In this document: piece after piece, positions 46,158-57,175 of the stretch | How positions within the stretch are numbered: position 1 is the first letter of the stretch | Layout of the letters: each line of letters opens with the position of its first letter | Source of the DNA: CBDAQA01 sp965198865 | GTDB lineage: Bacteria; Planctomycetota; Phycisphaerae; Tepidisphaerales; Tepidisphaeraceae | Length of the DNA stretch: 64,000 bases | NCBI GenBank assembly: GCA_965198865.1 | Contig: CBDAQA010000018.1 | Location: forward strand, 372,001 to 436,000 | Direction: 5' to 3' | The notes under the pieces: generated by a model | Database searches by the model: none | What the model was told of the DNA's origin: nothing | What the model saw: only the letters and a program-made list of their open reading frames with translations | Position numbers and translations under genes: made by a program

Positions 46158-47666
46158 ATGACGTCGACCGCCGCCGACCGCTACGCGAACTGGAAGGCCC
46201 CGGGTGGGGACGGGCAAATGCTCGTCTGGCCGCCGCCGGCGCAGCTGGTCCGGGACGCGGTCGACAACGGCGTCGCGCTCGCCGCAGCCGATGGCTGTCG
46301 GGTCCAGAACGTCCCGCTGCGTACCCTGCGCCGCGACATGCGGCGGTGGCTCGGCCATCCGGACGACCAACTGCTCGTCGCCACCGGTCACCAGACCGAG
46401 CTGTACCACCCCGGCGTCTGGGTGAAGGACTGCCTGATCAACGCCGCCGCCGACCAGCTCGACGGGGTCGCGGTCCACTTCGCCGTCGACACCGATCAAC
46501 CGAAGCATCTTGCCGTCCGCTGGCCCGGCAGCGCGATCGCCATCACCGACGACCCGGCCGTCAGCACTGCCGAGTGGAGCGGGCAGCTGTTGCCGCCCAC
46601 GCCCGCCCACGTCGACGAGATCGCCACCGCTCTGGCCAACGCGGCCGCCGGTTGGACCTTCGAGCCGATGCTGCCCTCCGTCCTCAGTTCGCTTCGCCGG
46701 CAGGCCGTGGACGACGTGAGCCTGTCGGCCGCCCTGACCAACGCCCAGCACGAGCTCGACTGGTCGCTCGGCCTCCGCCACAAGGTGCTGTTGGCATCGC
46801 CGCTGATGACGAGCGGGCCCTACCTGGCATTCGTGCATCACGTGTTGGCCCGCGCGGACCACTTCGCCACCGACTACAACCGCGCGCTGGCCGAATACCG
46901 CGCCGAGGCCGGCATCACCTCGCTCACCCGGCCGATGCCTGATCTGCCTGTGTCAGACGCCCGCGCAGAGGTGCCGTTCTGGCTCGACGACCTTGCTACC
47001 GGCACGCGTGGTCGGGCGCAGGTCGTGCGATCCGATGGCGGGTGGGCCGTCGCATCCGGCGACGACCGCTTCGCCCTCGACGCCGCGGCCTACGGCATCG
47101 CCGCCGGTGAATCGCTCGGCGGCTGGCTGGCGGGCCATGGCCTGCGCCTCGCGCCGCGGGCGCTCACGCTCACCACGTTCCTGCGGCTGTTGGTCGTCGA
47201 CCAGTTCGTCCACGGCATCGGCGGGGGGCGGTACGACCAGGTGACCGATCGGCTGCTCGCGTCGCACTTCGGCCTGACGCCGCCGCGCTTCGCCGTCACC
47301 ACGGCCACGATGATCTTCCCCGCCGCCGTCGGCCAGACGCGCGTGTGCGCCCCATGCGTGCTGCAGGAGGGTCACCGCTTGCGCCACAGCCTGCTGGGCG
47401 AGCGGAAGCGCGAGATCATCGCAGCGATCGACGCGCTGCCACGCGGGTCGGTCCAGCGGTCGCTGGCGTTCCACAACCTCCACGGTGCCCTGTCGGCCGC
47501 CGCCGCGGATCACCCAGCGTTACGCGAGTGGGCCGATCGCTACGCCGCCACTCAGCTCGCCGAGCGGGACGAGAAGGTCCTGTTCGACCGCGAGCTGTTC
47601 TACGCCATCCAGACCCGTGAGCGGCTGGCCGACATGGTCGACCGCTACCGTCTGCAGTTCGCCTGA
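46158..47666 (+). CDS. Conserved-looking hypothetical protein
   Basis: A 502-residue protein with no firm family assignment. It is soluble, without signal peptide or transmembrane helices. Landmarks are VATGHQTELYHPGVWVKDCL (about 78), a stretch FVHGIGGGRYDQVTDRLLA (about 350), a CAPC pair (RVCAPCVLQEGH, about 397), and a C-terminal helical end. The TGHQTELYHPG segment faintly recalls the TGQQ-type motif of BshC-like bacillithiol enzymes, but this is weak. It follows the GT2 gene after 30 bp on the same strand, so co-transcription is likely. Confidence 0.65.
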   Translation: MTSTAADRYANWKAPGGDGQMLVWPPPAQLVRDAVDNGVALAAADGCRVQNVPLRTLRRDMRRWLGHPDDQLLVATGHQTELYHPGVWVKDCLINAAADQLDGVAVHFAVDTDQPKHLAVRWPGSAIAITDDPAVSTAEWSGQLLPPTPAHVDEIATALANAAAGWTFEPMLPSVLSSLRRQAVDDVSLSAALTNAQHELDWSLGLRHKVLLASPLMTSGPYLAFVHHVLARADHFATDYNRALAEYRAEAGITSLTRPMPDLPVSDARAEVPFWLDDLATGTRGRAQVVRSDGGWAVASGDDRFALDAAAYGIAAGESLGGWLAGHGLRLAPRALTLTTFLRLLVVDQFVHGIGGGRYDQVTDRLLASHFGLTPPRFAVTTATMIFPAAVGQTRVCAPCVLQEGHRLRHSLLGERKREIIAAIDALPRGSVQRSLAFHNLHGALSAAAADHPALREWADRYAATQLAERDEKVLFDRELFYAIQTRERLADMVDRYRLQFA

Positions 47667-47935
47667 TCGGCATACGGGCCCCGACGTCCCCTTCCCAAGA
47701 AATCAATTTGTGTTGAAATGGCCGGTGATCCGCGTCGTCCTTTTGTCGAGGATCACGGCGGATTTCGGCTTGGCCGAACAACAATTTCTCCATGGAGCGT
47801 GCGACCTCGAAGCCGCCCGGGCGTTCTATAAGTGTGGGCGACGGAGGCGTGAGACGAGACGAAACGTGAGGGGGCGAGAGGTTCGGACGTGACGTCCGTT
47901 CGCACGACTCTCTGAAGGTTCCTACCCTCCCCTGA
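47667..47935 (+). ncRNA. Candidate noncoding transcript ending at an intrinsic terminator
   Basis: A 270-bp stretch without a convincing reading frame that ends at the terminator hairpin at 47937-47968. It contains a TATAAG near 47827, possible stems such as GAGAG/CTCTC, and a GGACGTGACGTCC palindrome near 47885. It may be the 3' UTR of the upstream gene or a separate small RNA. No known RNA family was recognised. Confidence 0.3.
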
Positions 47936-47936
47936 G

Positions 47937-47968
47937 CCCTGCCGGTTTTCCCCGCCGGCAGGGTTTTT
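47937..47968 (+). terminator. Rho-independent terminator
   Basis: CCCTGCCGG (47937-47945), a loop of TTTTCCCCG, CCGGCAGGG (47955-47963) and a run of five T. The 9-bp GC stem is followed by TTTTT on the plus strand, so it ends transcripts read left to right. Confidence 0.85.
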
Positions 47969-48069
47969 CATGCGCGGAACCAACTGCAGGGCCGGCGTCC
48001 ACGGCCGATGACTCGGCGGCGCGACTGGTCTCGGGCGCTGTAGATCGGCGGATGAGCGAGTCGGCACCG

Positions 48070-48648
48070 TCAGGCGGCAATCCCGCGCCGAGCCAGCCGG
48101 ACCGTCTTGAACGACGCCCATTGGGTGAAGAGGATGAACCCGCCGAAGATGACGGCCAGGAACGAGAGCGGGGCGACGCCGTAGGTGCCGAAGCTGTAGA
48201 CGAGCCAGCCGAGGTTGAACAGGGTGCTGACCAACGTCAGCCCCATGGCGATCGCGATCAGCCCGGGCCGGCGGGTGAACAGCAGCAGGCCGTCGACCAC
48301 CAGCGTGATCCCGAGCAACGTCGGCCCCAAGTCGCTCCAGAACTCCGGCAGCGTTTGGTAGGGCACCACCGCCCCGGTGACGTTGTCGAGGAACTCGTCA
48401 AAGTGCGTGTGGAACACCCGCGACGACGCCCACTGCAGGAACCGGGGCCAGAACAGCAGCACGAACGCCCCGACGCCGATGCTCATCCACGTCTCTGCGA
48501 TCCCGACGGGCGCGAGCCGCGGCGTGACGGGTGACACGGGCGTCGGCACGACGGCTTCGGACGGTAACGGCGGGGCCGGGTCGGCCGGGACGGATTCGAC
48601 GGCCGCCGTGCGGGAGTCGGACAGTTTCGGCAGTTTGGACACGTCCAT
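48070..48648 (-). CDS. Integral membrane protein with Pro-rich N-terminus
   Basis: A 192-residue protein. The N-terminal 50 residues are Pro/Ser/Ala-rich and probably cytoplasmic; four hydrophobic helices follow (IGVGAFVLLFWPRFLQW; LGITLVVDGLLLFT; LIAIAMGLTLVSTLFNLGWLVYSF; LSFLAVIFGGFILFTQWASF). No named family recognised. The start at 48648 (MDVSKLPKL) was chosen because upstream codons overlap the divergent pheS gene. The pheS promoter and its own must share the 84-bp gap. Confidence 0.7.
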   Translation of the reverse strand: MDVSKLPKLSDSRTAAVESVPADPAPPLPSEAVVPTPVSPVTPRLAPVGIAETWMSIGVGAFVLLFWPRFLQWASSRVFHTHFDEFLDNVTGAVVPYQTLPEFWSDLGPTLLGITLVVDGLLLFTRRPGLIAIAMGLTLVSTLFNLGWLVYSFGTYGVAPLSFLAVIFGGFILFTQWASFKTVRLARRGIAA

Positions 48649-48732
48649 TGCACTGGCCCCGTGAATTGGCGACCCCTTGCAACGCCCCCGGTCGCGGCCT
48701 GACAATGGTAGCGGAAACCACCAGGAGATGCA

Positions 48733-49728
48733 TTGGCCGAGGCGTTCGCAGAGATCGATCAGGTGGCCGCAGCGGCGGCCGAGGAACTGAAGGTCGTCGC
48801 CACCCCGGCCGACCTGGAGGCATGGCGGATCAAGTACCTCGGCACCAAGGGACTGGTGAAGGGGTTGATGAAGCTCCTGGGCACCGTCCCCAAGGAGCAG
48901 AAGCCGGTCCTCGGGCAGAAGGTGAATGCCGTCCAGGACGAGCTGACCCTGGCATTCAGGTCGCGTGAGTCGAGCGTCGGTGGCCCCAAACCCGTCGGTC
49001 GCGACGCGTTCGACGTCACGGAGCCCGGCAATCGGCCCGCAGCGGGGACCCGCCACATCTTGATGCGTACGGTGGACGAGTTGACTGACCTGTTCGGCCG
49101 AATGGGCTTCAGCGTCGCCGCCGGGCCCGAGGTGGAAGACGAGTTCCACAACTTCGTCGCGCTGAACATCCCGAAGCAGCACCCGGCCCGGGATCCGCTC
49201 GACAACTTCTACTTGGAAGGCGACGCCACCCAACTGCTGCGGACGCAGACGAGCACCGTGCAGATCCGCGTGATGGAGACGACAAAGCCGCCCATCCGCG
49301 TGGTGATCCCCGGCAAGGTGTATCGGCCCGACACGGTCGACCAGACGCACCTGTTCCAGTTCCACCAGTTGGAGGCTTTGGTCGTCGACCGCGGCGTCAG
49401 CATGGTCGACCTCAAGTCGACCATTCTGCAATTCGTCAAGGCCTATTTCGGCCACGAGACAAAGGTTCGCTTTCGCCCCAGCTTCTTCCCTTTCACCGAG
49501 CCGTCGGCCGAGGTGGATGTCTGGTTTGAGGACAGGCAGCGCTGGATCGAGCTCGGCGGCTGCGGGATGGTCCACCCGAACGTCTTCAAGGCGGTCAACA
49601 TCGACCCCGAAGAGTACAGCGGTTGGGCGTTCGGCTTCGGCATCGAACGGATCGCCATGCGGAAGTACGGCGTGGATGACATCCGCCTCTTCGTCGAAAA
49701 CGACGTGCGGTTTCTGCGACAATTCTGA
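48733..49728 (+). CDS. pheS: Phenylalanyl-tRNA synthetase alpha subunit
   Basis: A 331-residue class II synthetase subunit. The N-terminal coiled coil (about 1-90) precedes the catalytic core: motif 1 region FGRMGFSVAAGPEVEDEFHNFVALNIPKQHPARD, motif 2 VIPGKVYRPDTVDQTHLFQFHQLE, and motif 3 GWAFGFGIERIAMRKY. A TTG start is used. Its usual partner pheT does not follow; the next locus is the rRNA operon. The beta subunit must be encoded elsewhere. Confidence 0.96.
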   Translation: MAEAFAEIDQVAAAAAEELKVVATPADLEAWRIKYLGTKGLVKGLMKLLGTVPKEQKPVLGQKVNAVQDELTLAFRSRESSVGGPKPVGRDAFDVTEPGNRPAAGTRHILMRTVDELTDLFGRMGFSVAAGPEVEDEFHNFVALNIPKQHPARDPLDNFYLEGDATQLLRTQTSTVQIRVMETTKPPIRVVIPGKVYRPDTVDQTHLFQFHQLEALVVDRGVSMVDLKSTILQFVKAYFGHETKVRFRPSFFPFTEPSAEVDVWFEDRQRWIELGGCGMVHPNVFKAVNIDPEEYSGWAFGFGIERIAMRKYGVDDIRLFVENDVRFLRQF

Positions 49729-49982
49729 GCCAAGCGGCGCAGCCGCGCAGTCGAAGAATTTTGCCGGCAGACGGCGAAGCGCGGCTACGCCGACCAACCC
49801 GATGGTGATGAGCTGCTCACGTCGCAGCCCATCGGGCGACACTCTAATTGCTAATTCCCTCGGCTCCGTGCATTTCCGTCCATCGCCCCTTGCGTGGCCT
49901 GGTATCGCCGATACATTCCCGCCTCGCTTTCAGAGCGGCCCGCAACGGCCCCGAATGACGCGGAATGAAATCTGACGCGACC
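49729..49982. other. Spacer between pheS and the rRNA promoters
   Basis: No coding frame or recognised RNA. Dyads directly after pheS (GCGGCGCAGCCGCGC) could act as a weak terminator. Confidence 0.4.
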
Positions 49983-50010
49983 TTGACAGCTCTCAGATGA
50001 ACGTTAATAT
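49983..50010 (+). promoter_or_regulatory. rRNA promoter P1, sigma70-like
   Basis: TTGACA (49983-49988), a 16-bp spacer, and TAATAT (50005-50010). It lies about 630 bp upstream of the mature 23S end, consistent with a long leader. Confidence 0.7.
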
Positions 50011-50083
50011 CTACAACCCGCAATCGACGAACGGCTGCGGGCAATAGCGTCAACGACGACGCGAATGGGACTGAAGAAGAGGG

Positions 50084-50111
50084 TTGACAGCACGCGAACG
50101 AACGGTACGAT
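50084..50111 (+). promoter_or_regulatory. rRNA promoter P2, sigma70-like
   Basis: TTGACA (50084-50089), a 16-bp spacer, and TACGAT (50106-50111). With P1 it forms a tandem pair about 100 bp apart, like many rRNA operons. Confidence 0.75.
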
Positions 50112-50282
50112 GCGCGACCCGCAGAAACGACGACGCTGACGCGTGCGTGAGGCCTCCACGGCGAGGTTGGAGACTCGGTTCTGAGTCGAAAATGGATCAG
50201 TCTGCCCTTTCGAGGGCTGACTCATCCGCGTTCGGCGGACCGGAAGTAAGCGAGTGCCGAGAGGCACGAGCGATCGGCCGGG

Positions 50283-50297
50283 TGCTCTTTGACAATT
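50283..50297 (+). promoter_or_regulatory. boxA-type antitermination site
   Basis: TGCTCTTTGACAATT closely matches the boxA element of rRNA leaders (TGCTCTTTAACAA in enterobacteria). It lies downstream of both promoters and upstream of 23S, as expected for NusB/S10-dependent antitermination. Confidence 0.75.
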
Positions 50298-50638
50298 GAA
50301 TGACGAGGTTCAAGGTTTAATCAAGAAACCTAAAACTCCGCGACGACGTCCCAAGCCTGTACGCCAGGCGGGCGGTGTGTCCCTTCAGAACACATCGTGC
50401 CAGAGCGTGATCCCCACGTTCGATTTCCGTCGGACGTTCGTCGCCGAGCACCTTTTTGGCGAATGATGATCCGTTATGGATCGCGCCCCCTCTTTTGGGG
50501 GGCAACTGTTACGGCCTGCCCGGCCGTGACTGAGCCACGAGTTAGTTCCTCAGTGGTTCCGGAGCCTTCCCGCGAGAAACTGTCCAGATCGCGTTTGGGC
50601 CGAGGATGAAGTCAGTCGTGACGGTGATCGATAAATGT

Positions 50639-53531
<2,893 letters not shown>

Positions 53532-53716
53532 ACTTTTATCGATCATCGTCGCACAGAAAGTTGTGCTCGGCGGTCGCGGAGTGGCGGACAATGTCCCATG
53601 ATTTGACGCCCCCTGATCGGGGCGTGTGAAGCTTGAGGTCTCGGGTCCCAGACTCGAGGCCTGATCGATTGGGCTTGTTTGCCCTGAACCTCGCCAGTCA
53701 ATGTCACAGGACACGT

Positions 53717-53748
53717 GGCGTTGCCGACCCTAACCGGTCGGCAACGCC
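53717..53748 (+). promoter_or_regulatory. Processing hairpin between 23S and 5S
   Basis: GGCGTTGCCGACC (53717-53729) and GGTCGGCAACGCC (53736-53748) form a perfect 13-bp stem with a six-base loop, immediately before the 5S gene. No T-run follows, so an RNase-processing role is more likely than termination. Confidence 0.7.
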
Positions 53749-53861
53749 TTCGTTGGTGGCTATACCCGTAGGGTCACACCCGTTCCCATTCCGAACACGG
53801 TCGTTAAGCCTGCGGGGCCGATGATACTGCGTCAGCGGGAAAGTAGGTCACTGCCAGCGTT
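53749..53861 (+). rRNA. rrf: 5S ribosomal RNA
   Basis: About 112 nt. The terminal helix pairs CGTTGGT at the 5' end with GCCAGCG at the 3' end; the conserved loop CACACCCGTTCCCATTCCGAACACGG and GCGGGAAAGTAGGTCACTGCC are typical of 5S RNA. It lies about 220 bp after 23S in the same operon. End positions are approximate. Confidence 0.92.
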
Positions 53862-53868
53862 TGCAACC

Positions 53869-53902
53869 GAGGCCCCCGTCTCCACCACGAGACGGGGGCC
53901 TC
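53869..53902 (+). terminator. Terminator hairpin of the 23S-5S operon
   Basis: GAGGCCCCCGTCTC (53869-53882) and GAGACGGGGGCCTC (53889-53902) form a perfect 14-bp stem with a six-base loop. The following T content is low (TCTGCG), so efficiency rests on the strong stem. Confidence 0.75.
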
Positions 53903-54106
53903 TCTGCGTTGGGGGCCAGCCGGTGCGCGAAGAGGGGCGGACTGGACGGCATTTGACGCTCGCTCCTGATTTTGCCTGGCCCATTCGTCGGGCTGCCCCG
54001 TAGATGCGGCTAGCCGTCGGGGGTAAGCTGCTTGCCAGCCAAACTGATGTTCCGAGTCTCCCGTTGAACGCTCACCCATCAACGGACCCAACCAACGCCG
54101 TAGCTG

Positions 54107-56815
54107 ATGGTTGCTTCCCAGGAACCGATTATTCCGACCGACGCTGCGGCAAGCCGCATCTGGCGGTGGGGCGTCCCAGCCTTCACCCTGGCCGTCTCGC
54201 TCACCCTCACCGTCACGGCCGCCTACTACGTGTACGCGTCCGCCCGGGTTGCCGAACGCAACCGCTTCGCCAACCTTGTCCTCGACGCCCGCGACCAGGC
54301 CGGCCGGACGCTGGACCGGTACCTCCTCGCCCTCCGAGGCACGGTCGGCCTGTACGCCGCCTTCGGACAGGTCGACCGGCGGTCGTTCGACGCCTACACC
54401 GCGGCACTCGACCTGCCAGATCAATACCGTGGACTGCGCGGCATTGGGTTCGTGGCCCGCGTCTCGCCGGAGAACCGCGAGAAGTTCCTCGAGCGCGCCC
54501 GCATCGAGTCGGGATCGCAGTTCCGCATCTGGACGGGCACCGATCCGACCACCGCGAAGGCCCTTGACGAGCCCAGCTCGACCCCGGCGCGGGACAGGTA
54601 CGTCGTCCGCTACGTGGCACCTGCGATGGCCAGCCGTCGGTTGTCGCTCGGGTACGACATGGCCTCCGATGCGACCCGCCGGACCGCCATGCAGAGCGCG
54701 TGCGACACGGCCGCGGCCGTCGTCACGCCGGGTATTCTCCTGGTGCGCGGGAGCGACGGGGAACGGAAGATCGGGTTCAACATCTACGTCCCCATCTACG
54801 GTCCCGACGGCGTTCCCAGTTCGGTCGACGCCCGCCGCCGGGACGTCATCGGTTTCGTGTTCGCCTCGTTTCGCACCGAGGACCTGTTCCAGCACTTGGT
54901 CAACGCCAACGTTAGCTCGCGCCTGCGTATGCGGGTCAACGACGGGGCGACCGTGGGTGCCGGCCCGGTGCTGTTCGACTCCGACCCGCCCGCGCCCGAT
55001 GCGGCGACGGTTGACGCCAAATTGCACGACTCGTTCACGCTGACAATCGCCGGCGGCAAGTGGGCGGTCGCCGTGACGGAGAAGCCGGCCTTCCACACCG
55101 ATTCCGACGCCGGGCTCGTGCCGTTCATCGTGATCGGCGGGGTCGGGATCAGCCTGATCCTGTTCGCCGTCGCCCGCAGCCAGGCCGTCGCGCGGGCCGA
55201 CGCCGAGCGTGCCGCCGACGTGTTCGAGCAGGCCCAGCGCGCCCTCGCCGCCAGTCAGTCGCGGCTGCGGCGGTTGGTCGATGCCAACCTGATCGGCGTC
55301 TTCTTCTGCGACTTCGGCGGCGAGGTGAGCGGCGGCAACGACGAGTTCTTCCGCCTGCTGGGCCAGGAGCGGGGGGGCGACGGTCGGCCGCTGTGGTTGA
55401 GCGGGATCACGGTGCCGACCGGCCGGGCATCGGTCGAGTCGGCGTTGCGCCAGTTGGGCCGGGACGGGGTCTGCCCAGCGTTCGAGACCGCCTTTCTCCG
55501 AGAGGGTCAGCCCCCCGTGCCGGTGCTGCTCGGCGTCGCGTCGGTCTACCCGAGCGAGGCCGGCCACATCCCGGGCGCTGAGGCCGTGGCGTTCGCGCTG
55601 GACCTGTCCGACCGGTACCGCGCCGAGGACAACCTGCGCGATGCGAAGGAGGTCGCCGAGAAGGCCAACCGCAGCAAGGACCAGTTCCTGGCGATGTTGA
55701 GCCACGAGCTGCGGACGCCGCTGACGCCGGTGTTGGCGGCAACGGCCGGCATTGCGGTGGACCCGGCGTTGCCGCTGTCGGTTCGCGAGGACCTGGCCAT
55801 GATCCACCGCAACGTGGAGCTGGAGGCCCGGCTGATCGACGACCTGCTCGACCTGACCCGCATCGGTCGCGGCAAGCTCCAGCTTCGCACGGAGACCGTG
55901 GACGTACACCGCGTGGTGGCCGACGCGCTGTCGGTCATCCCGCCGGAGGAGATCGAAGGCAAGCAGCTGGTAGTCGCGCAGGAGCTGTCCGCCACGAGCC
56001 ACCACGTGCGCGGCGACGGCGCGCGGCTGCAACAGGTGCTGTGGAACCTCGTGAAGAACGCCGTGAAGTTCACCCCGCCCGGCGGGCGGATCACGCTGCG
56101 CTCCCTCAACCCCGCGTCCGACCCGACCCTGCTCCGCGTGGAGGTGATCGACACCGGCATCGGCATCGAGCCCGAGATCCTGCACAAGGTGTTCGAGGCG
56201 TTCGAGCAGGGCTCTATGGCCCGCGCCCAGGCGTCGGGCGGGCTCGGGCTCGGGCTGGCGATCAGCCGGGGGTTGGTCGAGGCGCACGGCGGACAGATCT
56301 CGGTGGAGAGCGGCGGCAGCAACACCGGGGCGATGTTCGCCGTTCAACTGGCGACCGTCGCCACCCCCGACACGCGGGCGGCGGGCCCCGTCGACAGCCC
56401 CGCAGCCGGCCGCGCAACGGCGTACCGCATCCTGCTGGTCGAAGATCACGTGGATACGGCCCGCGTCATGTCCAAGCTGTTGACCCGCACGGGACACCGG
56501 GTCGAAGTTGCCCACACCGTCGCCGACGCGGCCCGCGCCGCCGACGCCGATCGGTTCGACCTGCTCATCAGCGATCTGGGCTTGCCGGACGGGAGCGGCA
56601 CGGACGTCGTTCAAGGCTTCCGCCGCACCCACGGGATGGGTTCGGCCGAGCGCCCGGTCGGCGCGATCGCCCTCACCGGGTTTGGTGCCGAGGATGACGT
56701 GCAGCGCACGCGCTCCGCCGGGTTCGATGAGCACCTGACCAAGCCGGTGTCGTTTGAACTGCTCCAGGCGTCGATCGAACGGTTGATGCGGGCACGGACG
56801 AACGGGTCGGTCTGA
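54107..56815 (+). CDS. CHASE-domain hybrid sensor histidine kinase
   Basis: A 902-residue membrane receptor kinase. One helix (about 21-43) is followed by an extracytoplasmic CHASE domain (about 75-260; YRGLRGIGFVARV, YVVRYVAP, GYDMASDATRR), a second helix (about 335-355), a weak PAS-like region, HisKA with SHELRTPLTP (His about 532), HATPase with DTGIGIEPEI and GGLGLGLAIS, and a C-terminal receiver domain (ILLVEDHVDTARVM, ISDLGLPDGSG). CHASE domains sense small extracellular ligands. No adjacent response regulator is seen. Confidence 0.93.
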   Translation: MVASQEPIIPTDAAASRIWRWGVPAFTLAVSLTLTVTAAYYVYASARVAERNRFANLVLDARDQAGRTLDRYLLALRGTVGLYAAFGQVDRRSFDAYTAALDLPDQYRGLRGIGFVARVSPENREKFLERARIESGSQFRIWTGTDPTTAKALDEPSSTPARDRYVVRYVAPAMASRRLSLGYDMASDATRRTAMQSACDTAAAVVTPGILLVRGSDGERKIGFNIYVPIYGPDGVPSSVDARRRDVIGFVFASFRTEDLFQHLVNANVSSRLRMRVNDGATVGAGPVLFDSDPPAPDAATVDAKLHDSFTLTIAGGKWAVAVTEKPAFHTDSDAGLVPFIVIGGVGISLILFAVARSQAVARADAERAADVFEQAQRALAASQSRLRRLVDANLIGVFFCDFGGEVSGGNDEFFRLLGQERGGDGRPLWLSGITVPTGRASVESALRQLGRDGVCPAFETAFLREGQPPVPVLLGVASVYPSEAGHIPGAEAVAFALDLSDRYRAEDNLRDAKEVAEKANRSKDQFLAMLSHELRTPLTPVLAATAGIAVDPALPLSVREDLAMIHRNVELEARLIDDLLDLTRIGRGKLQLRTETVDVHRVVADALSVIPPEEIEGKQLVVAQELSATSHHVRGDGARLQQVLWNLVKNAVKFTPPGGRITLRSLNPASDPTLLRVEVIDTGIGIEPEILHKVFEAFEQGSMARAQASGGLGLGLAISRGLVEAHGGQISVESGGSNTGAMFAVQLATVATPDTRAAGPVDSPAAGRATAYRILLVEDHVDTARVMSKLLTRTGHRVEVAHTVADAARAADADRFDLLISDLGLPDGSGTDVVQGFRRTHGMGSAERPVGAIALTGFGAEDDVQRTRSAGFDEHLTKPVSFELLQASIERLMRARTNGSV

Positions 56816-56858
56816 ACGCTGCCCAGAGGCGCGTCAACGCTGGCTCAGAGGCCGACGT

Positions 56859-57002
56859 TCAGAACCAGACCAGGGGCCGCCAGAAGCGCTGGAAACAGTG
56901 GCGGCAGCGACGCGGGCTGATGAGGACGGCGAGCAGCAACACGTCGTACCACCGCAGGCGTGACCACCGACACTCGGCACCTCCGCAAGTGGGACATCGC
57001 AT
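56859..57002 (-). CDS. 47-residue Cys-rich mini-protein
   Basis: The minus strand from ATG at 57002 encodes MRCPTCGGAECRWSRLRWYD, then a hydrophobic stretch VLLLAVLISP and RRCRHCFQRFWRPLVWF, ending with TGA at 56859-56861. Five cysteines (CxxC, a single C, then CxxC) suggest a small zinc ribbon interrupted by a membrane-like helix, a layout seen in many planctomycete small proteins. No named family recognised. Confidence 0.6.
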   Translation of the reverse strand: MRCPTCGGAECRWSRLRWYDVLLLAVLISPRRCRHCFQRFWRPLVWF

Positions 57003-57175
57003 GGCAAGTACGGCTCCTTCAGCGTTCCGCGGGTTCCCAGGGCGGCCGCCGCCGTATCATGCCATTGCGACCGCTCGATACAAGCTCAAATGCGCCGCGT
57101 GGCGATTACGGGCCGCCCGCCCGTCGCGACCGCTCTTCAATCGGCGACCGCGGCCTTTCCGGCTACGATCTGGTC

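Noticed and set aside
53804..56734. 976-codon minus-strand frame over 5S and the CHASE kinase
   Set aside because: Antisense to rRNA and a well-defined kinase, with no family sequence.
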